A stretch of DNA of 10,165 nucleotides. Origin: an uncultured Bacteroidota bacterium (GTDB lineage: Bacteria > Bacteroidota > Bacteroidia > UBA7662). A model generated the notes under the pieces. It was not told the origin of the DNA. It searched no databases and saw only the letters and a list, made by a program, of their open reading frames with translations. Below are positions 6,551-10,165 of this stretch, piece by piece. Location of the stretch: contig CAIVQI010000005.1 in the NCBI GenBank assembly GCA_903908015.1, positions 1 through 10,165 of the forward strand. Reading direction: 5' to 3'. Each line of letters begins with the position of its first letter. The first letter of the stretch is position 1. The translations under genes were made by a program, and so were the position numbers.

Positions 6551-7732
6551 CTACGAAGAAGTGTCGGATTGAACGCCCGAGCTGACCACCCTAATGAGTG
6601 ACTTCAGCTCCCGTGCCCGACGGATGAGGTCATCTGGATCGCTCCCCACTACCGTGAAGTGACCCATTTTCCTCATCGGACGGGTCTCGGCTTTACCATA
6701 GGCATGCACATACACACCAGGCACTCCAAGAAGTTGATCTGCACCTTCAAAACGCGCTGGTCCGGAATGACCTTCGGCACCGACCAGATTCACCATAATC
6801 CCGGTGTGCAAGGATTCGGGTGTATGAAGCGGTAAATTCAATATGCCGCGGAGGTGCTGCGCATACTGAGAATAATTACACGACTCTATGGTCACGTGCC
6901 CGCTGTTATGGGGCCTTGGCGCCATTTCATTCACCAGCCATCGACCATCGCGGGTGTAGAAAAACTCGATCGCGAGCAGACCACATACGTCCAGATCTTT
7001 TGTTATTTGTTTGGATAACTCGATCGCTTCCCTCAATACCTCCGAGGAAAGTCGCGCTGGCATCAAGACCTCTTCAACCAGATTGGCCTTGGGATGAAAG
7101 ACCATTTCACAGGGGGGAAAGGCTGTGACCTGGCCCCTCATGTTTCTCGCAACCAATACGGCCACCTCGCAGGCCAGGTCGATCGGCTCCTCCACGATGC
7201 AAGGAACATCGGGAAGCGACAGTAGGTCGTCGACCGATCGAAGGGCACGAACACCCTTTCCATCGTAACCCAAACGATTCGATTTCCAAAATGAAGGCAA
7301 TGTCTGACGGCCCGCATGAATGGCATCGCTCAGCGGTTTTAATCCCTCGTAAAAATGTACAGGCGCTGTTGGCCATTCATGCGCCATGAGCCATTTCTTT
7401 TGCAGCGATTTATCCTGGATGGTGAGGAGCGCCTCGGGATTGGGATGGACCACCACACCGGAATCGCGCAGTTTGCGGAGCGCGCCGGCATGTACATGCT
7501 CGATTTCTAAGGTCAGCACATCGCAGGATCGTCCGAACCGAATCACATCTTCCTCATGCAGCAGGTTACCCAAAACATACTCATCACAAACATGGGCACA
7601 GGGCGCGTCGGGCGAGGAGTCTAGCACACGTGTTTTTAAATTGAATCGGCGCGCCTCATCGAGCAGCATTCGTCCGAGTTGCCCCCCACCCAAAATACCC
7701 AAAACAAAATCCGAAGTAAATGGTGATTTCAC
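6551..7732 (-). CDS. purK: N5-carboxyaminoimidazole ribonucleotide synthase
   Basis: Cytoplasmic ATP-grasp enzyme of 393 residues (family usually 350-390) that makes N5-CAIR from AIR, ATP and bicarbonate, the substrate of PurE. Visible motifs: the N-terminal nucleotide-fold start GILGGGQLGRMLLDEA (about 12-27), the DVLTLEIEHV strand, the ATP-grasp segment with LGYDGKGV, CEVAVLVARN, and the C-terminal signature NEMAPRPHNSGHVTIE. MRKMGHFTV near the end is also typical. Start choice is unusual: there is no ATG before the glycine-rich loop. TTG at 7735 lies only one base past the -7 element and would precede transcription, so GTG at 7732 is preferred. purE follows in the same operon. Confidence 0.95.
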   Translation of the reverse strand: MKSPFTSDFVLGILGGGQLGRMLLDEARRFNLKTRVLDSSPDAPCAHVCDEYVLGNLLHEEDVIRFGRSCDVLTLEIEHVHAGALRKLRDSGVVVHPNPEALLTIQDKSLQKKWLMAHEWPTAPVHFYEGLKPLSDAIHAGRQTLPSFWKSNRLGYDGKGVRALRSVDDLLSLPDVPCIVEEPIDLACEVAVLVARNMRGQVTAFPPCEMVFHPKANLVEEVLMPARLSSEVLREAIELSKQITKDLDVCGLLAIEFFYTRDGRWLVNEMAPRPHNSGHVTIESCNYSQYAQHLRGILNLPLHTPESLHTGIMVNLVGAEGHSGPARFEGADQLLGVPGVYVHAYGKAETRPMRKMGHFTVVGSDPDDLIRRARELKSLIRVVSSGVQSDTSS

Positions 7733-7736
7733 CAAA

Positions 7737-7744
7737 CAAAAATA
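7737..7744 (-). promoter_or_regulatory. -7 promoter element (TATTTTTG) of the purKE operon
   Basis: Read on the minus strand, 7744 to 7737 is TATTTTTG, an exact TAnnTTTG match. The proposed GTG start of purK begins four bases after its last G, so the purKE transcript would start at or within a base or two of the initiation codon. A TTTTAG stretch about 18 bases further upstream is a poor -33 candidate. Confidence 0.6.
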
Positions 7745-7769
7745 CAGGATAGGCCGTTACCTAAAATCA

Positions 7770-7816
7770 GAAACTTTTAACACCAAGGAAACTTTAAAAA
7801 CGATTATAGTTTCTTT
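7770..7816. promoter_or_regulatory. Candidate TetR operator: three GAAACT half-sites
   Basis: GAAACTTT occurs at 7770-7777 and 7788-7795, and the inverted form AGTTTC at 7808-7813. The last two make an imperfect palindrome, AAGGAAACT (7785-7793) against AGTTTCTTT (7808-7816), matching at eight of nine positions across a 14-base spacer. It ends at the first base of the regulator's -7 element, so a bound protein would block the promoter, as in TetR autoregulation. It lies 26-80 bases from the purK start, so effects on purKE are possible. Binding by the adjacent TetR protein is inference; the spacer is longer than in most TetR operators. Confidence 0.45.
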
Positions 7817-7823
7817 AATTTTG
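7816..7823 (+). promoter_or_regulatory. -7 promoter element (TAATTTTG) of the TetR-efflux operon
   Basis: An exact TAnnTTTG match identical to the element before the SLOG-like gene. Its last G is also the first base of an in-frame GTG (7823). The ATG at 7832 begins eight bases after the element, giving a leaderless or nearly leaderless mRNA. ACTTT at 7791-7795, about 20 bases upstream, is a possible -33 element. Confidence 0.65.
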
Positions 7824-7831
7824 TGCCCCGA

Positions 7832-8443
7832 ATGGAAGACCCACATAAGTCCTTATTGTTGCGCATCAGAGACCTTCTGTTCCTGTATGGAACAAAGAGC
7901 ATCACGCTCGACGATATCGCATCGCGCATGGGCATTTCCAAAAAGACTATTTATAGTTGCTGTCCGGATAAAAAACACCTGGTGGATCGCATTGTTGGGG
8001 ACTACCTAGCATCGCACCGTGAGGATGCCGAAAGGGTCCGCGCACAATCGCGCCATGCGGTCGATGAGGTACTGCAGATGGCTCGGTTGGCCCGCGCACG
8101 AATGGAACAGGTATCGCCTGCCTTTTTGTTCGACCTTAACAAGTACTACCCTGATACTTGGGCTCGCTTTGAACAATACCGCACCCATGAAATCTTCGCT
8201 CAAGTGGTGGGCGTGATCCAAAGAGGCCAACAAGAGGGCCTGTTTCGTTTGGATCTTGACACCGAGATTGTAGCGGCCATGCATCTGCAACACATTCGGT
8301 TGCTCACCGAGCCCGGGCAACAGCCGCAACTGGAACGAGCAGTAGGCGACCTCATCCGCCACATCATCAGCGTTTTCTTACACGGAATTGTGACCAGCGA
8401 AGGTCTCGATGTGATGAACCAATTAGAGAAAGAATTTATATAA
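7832..8443 (+). CDS. TetR/AcrR family regulator of an efflux operon
   Basis: A DNA-binding protein of 203 residues, the normal TetR length. The N-terminal helix-turn-helix is clear: LLLRIRDLLFLYGTKSITLDD leads to IASRMGISKKTIYSCCPDKKHLV (29-51). The family consensus after the recognition helix is usually an aromatic pair (YF or FF); here it is Cys43-Cys44. The C-terminal ligand-binding half is helical and carries YYPDTWARFEQYR, of a type seen in Bacteroidota TetR proteins beside efflux genes. The frame can be extended to a GTG at 7823, but that codon lies inside the promoter element, so ATG 7832 is chosen. The TolC-type and adaptor genes follow on the same strand, so the expected role is repression of this operon, released by a small-molecule substrate of the pump. 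The inducer is unknown. Confidence 0.9.
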   Translation: MEDPHKSLLLRIRDLLFLYGTKSITLDDIASRMGISKKTIYSCCPDKKHLVDRIVGDYLASHREDAERVRAQSRHAVDEVLQMARLARARMEQVSPAFLFDLNKYYPDTWARFEQYRTHEIFAQVVGVIQRGQQEGLFRLDLDTEIVAAMHLQHIRLLTEPGQQPQLERAVGDLIRHIISVFLHGIVTSEGLDVMNQLEKEFI

Positions 8444-8521
8444 CATATATTATAACATTTTAATATAAGTAAAATCAGTCCAAAAAAAATAACCATTTGC
8501 CCATTCAGCACCCAATATTCT
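8444..8521. other. AT-rich gap between the regulator and TolC genes
   Basis: The first half is almost wholly A and T, with overlapping palindromic runs such as TATAACATATATTATA (8440-8455) and TTTTAATATAA further on. No exact TAnnTTTG element is present, so TolC is probably read through from the regulator's promoter. The run could still be a weak terminator, an mRNA processing site or a protein-binding site that lowers expression of the downstream genes. Confidence 0.4.
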
Positions 8522-9898
8522 ATGAAATCAGGCAGTAAGATTTTTCCTTTTATCATTATTTTCGGGCTCGCTTCCCCAGACATTCGCGCCCAAAATCCAT
8601 CCAAACCCAATCCGCGCTTCAGCCTGAAGCAATCCATCGATTTCGCGCTCGAACAAAACGTATCGGTCGAAAACGCCCGCCTCGACGAACAAGCGGCGGA
8701 TCTCAAAGTGCGGGAAATCACCTCCATCGGCTTCCCTCAGATCAGTGCTTCGTATGGGGTGAGCGACAATTTCATTATCCAGAAAGTGATTGTGCCGGAT
8801 GGATCGCTGTTTAACCCAGAAATACCCAAAGGGCAGCCCTTGGCCCTTCAATTTCAACCGCGCTACGGAGGCAATGCGGCCATAACCGTACGCCAACTGC
8901 TCTTCGATGGGAGTTATTTGGTGGGACTACAAGCAGTGAAAACCTACCGAGAGCTGGCGGTGAAAAACAGTGAAATGACAAGAACCCAGGTGGTGGAGCA
9001 GGTCAAGAAGGCTTATTACGGGGCATTAGTCAGTTTTGAGCGATTGCGTACGCTCGATGCTGCCCTCCAAAGAATTGGAAAGAGCCTTGCAGAACTTGAA
9101 ACCCTGAACAGGGAAGGATTTGCCGAACAGCTCGATGTGGACCGTCTTCGCGTTCAGCAAAACAACCTGCGGTCACAACGCGAAAAAGTGGCGGCATTGT
9201 GCGACATCAGTCTCAATTTGCTCAAATTTCAGATGGGATACCCCGTTGCGGAGTCGATCCAACTGAGTGACAGTCTAAATATGCTTGTGAACCTCCGCGC
9301 ATTACCGCTCGAATCGGGTTTCGATATCCGCAAACGTCCGGAGATGCAACTATTGATGCTGCAGCAAACCGGACTAAAGCTCGAAATCAAAAGCCTCCAA
9401 TCGGCATACCTGCCTTCCCTGGCCCTTCAAGCACAACGTGGCGCGCTCGCCGGATCCAATACATTTAGTCAGGTCCGCGACCCTGCTGGGGCTTGGTTTG
9501 CCTATGGTTCGTTGGGACTGGGCGTAAACTGGAACGTATTCGACAGTTTCACCAAAAAGTATAAAATTCAACAAAAAAAGATTGAAATGTTGAAATCACA
9601 GCACCTGACCGACCAATTCCGGCAAGCGGCATGGATGGAGGAAGCCCACGCGATCACGCAGCTGCGCAACCAAATACGCTCGCTTGAGGCGCAGGAAGAC
9701 AACCTTCGATTGTCGCGTCAGGTTCTTACAGTGACCCAAACCAAATACCGCGAAGGGGTGGGATCGGGATTAGAGGTAACTGCCGCAGAAAGTGCCCTCA
9801 CCGAAGCGGAATCAGGCTATTTCGGTGCGGTCTACGATTGGTTGATGGCTCGGGTAGACCTTGAAAAAGCCCGTGGAACCCTCTTAGAAAAACAATAA
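8522..9898 (+). CDS. TolC-family outer-membrane efflux protein
   Basis: Outer-membrane channel subunit of 458 residues (family usually 430-500) that would trimerise into a beta-barrel with a long periplasmic helical tunnel. A signal peptide with hydrophobic core FPFIIIFGLAS ends at residue 23 before Gln (IRA, then QN). The two-repeat TolC pattern follows: FSLKQSIDFALEQNVSVENARLDEQ opens the first helical hairpin, ITVRQLLFDGSYLVGLQAVKTY is the first beta segment with its outgoing helix, and LGLGVNWNVFDSFTKKYKIQQKKIEM is the matching element of the second repeat. Long charged helices fill the rest, ending with TQTKYREGVGSGLEVTAAESALTEAESGYFGAVYDWLMARVDLEKARG, the classic family ending. It lies between the TetR gene and the adaptor gene and is the exit duct of the presumed RND pump. 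The substrate cannot be told. Confidence 0.94.
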   Translation: MKSGSKIFPFIIIFGLASPDIRAQNPSKPNPRFSLKQSIDFALEQNVSVENARLDEQAADLKVREITSIGFPQISASYGVSDNFIIQKVIVPDGSLFNPEIPKGQPLALQFQPRYGGNAAITVRQLLFDGSYLVGLQAVKTYRELAVKNSEMTRTQVVEQVKKAYYGALVSFERLRTLDAALQRIGKSLAELETLNREGFAEQLDVDRLRVQQNNLRSQREKVAALCDISLNLLKFQMGYPVAESIQLSDSLNMLVNLRALPLESGFDIRKRPEMQLLMLQQTGLKLEIKSLQSAYLPSLALQAQRGALAGSNTFSQVRDPAGAWFAYGSLGLGVNWNVFDSFTKKYKIQQKKIEMLKSQHLTDQFRQAAWMEEAHAITQLRNQIRSLEAQEDNLRLSRQVLTVTQTKYREGVGSGLEVTAAESALTEAESGYFGAVYDWLMARVDLEKARGTLLEKQ

Positions 9899-9975
9899 AG
9901 GTGCCCAGACCCCCAACACTTCAGACGCAAATCCAGTTTCAATCAACAAAACCCTACCCTTTATCCATTCATCAT

Positions 9976-10165
9976 ATGTTGCCCAACCACACCCATCCCA
10001 TTGTAAAAATGTGCGTATTCTTCATCGCCACCATTATTGTCCCTTCCTGCGGCGAACAACAGGCCGCTGAAAATCCAGCGGCGCGATTGGCTGAATTGCG
10101 TGCGCAGTACACAGAAATCGGAAAAGAAATAAAGGCACTGGAAGCCGAGCTGTCAAAAGCAGACA
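9976..10165 (+). CDS. Lipoprotein, probable RND efflux periplasmic adaptor, N-terminal part only
   Basis: An open frame of 63 codons runs off the right edge. ATG 9976 gives MLPNHTHPIVKMCVFFIATIIV followed by PSCGEQ; Cys25 sits in a lipobox-like VPSC, so the protein is probably a lipoprotein. ATG 10009 is an alternative start but would remove the only basic residue of the n-region. After a short Ala/Pro linker the chain is rich in Glu, Lys, Ala and Leu (ARLAELRAQYTEIGKEIKAL) and looks like a coiled coil. Lipoproteins of this layout just after a TolC gene in Bacteroidota are usually membrane-fusion (HlyD/AcrA-type) adaptors whose first domain is a short N-terminal coiled coil. The diagnostic biotinyl-lipoyl and barrel domains lie outside the window, so the role rests on position. 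Confidence 0.75.
   Translation, partial: MLPNHTHPIVKMCVFFIATIIVPSCGEQQAAENPAARLAELRAQYTEIGKEIKALEAELSKAD

Noticed and set aside
7386..8009. Plus-strand frame of 207 codons opposite purK and into the TetR gene
   Set aside because: It is Ser/Arg/Cys-rich with no recognisable motif, and lies antisense to purK and out of frame with the TetR gene, both of which are well supported.
8200..8727. Minus-strand frame of 175 codons across the TetR-TolC junction
   Set aside because: It is antisense to two well-supported genes, rich in Cys, Ser and Arg, and explained as a shadow frame.
1..10165. Mobile elements, CRISPR arrays, defence islands, tRNA genes
   Set aside because: I looked for transposase or integrase motifs, repeat-spacer patterns and tRNA-like folds and saw none; the genes are mostly housekeeping, metal-handling and efflux.

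Overview
The window most likely comes from a member of the Bacteroidota with moderate GC content. Three lines of evidence agree: three exact matches to the phylum's -7 promoter element TAnnTTTG placed immediately before genes, almost no Shine-Dalgarno sequences, and a secreted protein that ends in a type IX secretion (T9SS) sorting tail. The genus cannot be told from the sequence alone. There is no tRNA, rRNA, CRISPR array, transposase or phage gene, so this looks like ordinary chromosome.

Layout. (1) 1-147, minus strand: the first 49 codons of a signal-peptide protein that runs off the left edge. (2) 148-455: a gap with a C-rich imperfect repeat. (3) 456-2519, minus: a large modular secreted endonuclease I family protein with a C-terminal T9SS tail. 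(4) 2520-2684: a divergent promoter region with a 21-bp tandem repeat, a small hairpin and a -7 element. (5) 2685-5949, plus: a three-gene cluster of a SLOG-like Rossmann protein of unknown role, a P1B-1 Cu(I)-exporting ATPase (CopA) and a small heavy-metal-associated (HMA) domain protein (CopZ-like). (6) 5957-7732, minus: purK-purE, facing the copper cluster tail to tail across a hairpin that covers both stop codons. (7) 7733-7831: a compact divergent promoter region with half-sites resembling a TetR operator. (8) 7832 to the right edge, plus: a TetR regulator, a TolC-family outer-membrane protein and the start of a lipoprotein that is probably a periplasmic adaptor, the usual beginning of a Bacteroidota RND efflux operon.

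How the genes work together. CopA would pump Cu(I) out of the cytoplasm, with the HMA protein as a likely metal carrier to it. The SLOG-like protein is the unexplained partner. PurK and PurE together convert AIR to CAIR in purine synthesis. The TetR protein probably represses its own promoter and the efflux genes behind it. The secreted nuclease would act outside the cell on DNA or RNA.

No clearly new biological system is visible. The observations most worth a second look are the SLOG-like gene joined to a copper exporter, three transcripts that appear leaderless, a vicinal Cys pair replacing the usual aromatic pair in the TetR DNA-binding domain, and the hairpin that uses both convergent stop codons.
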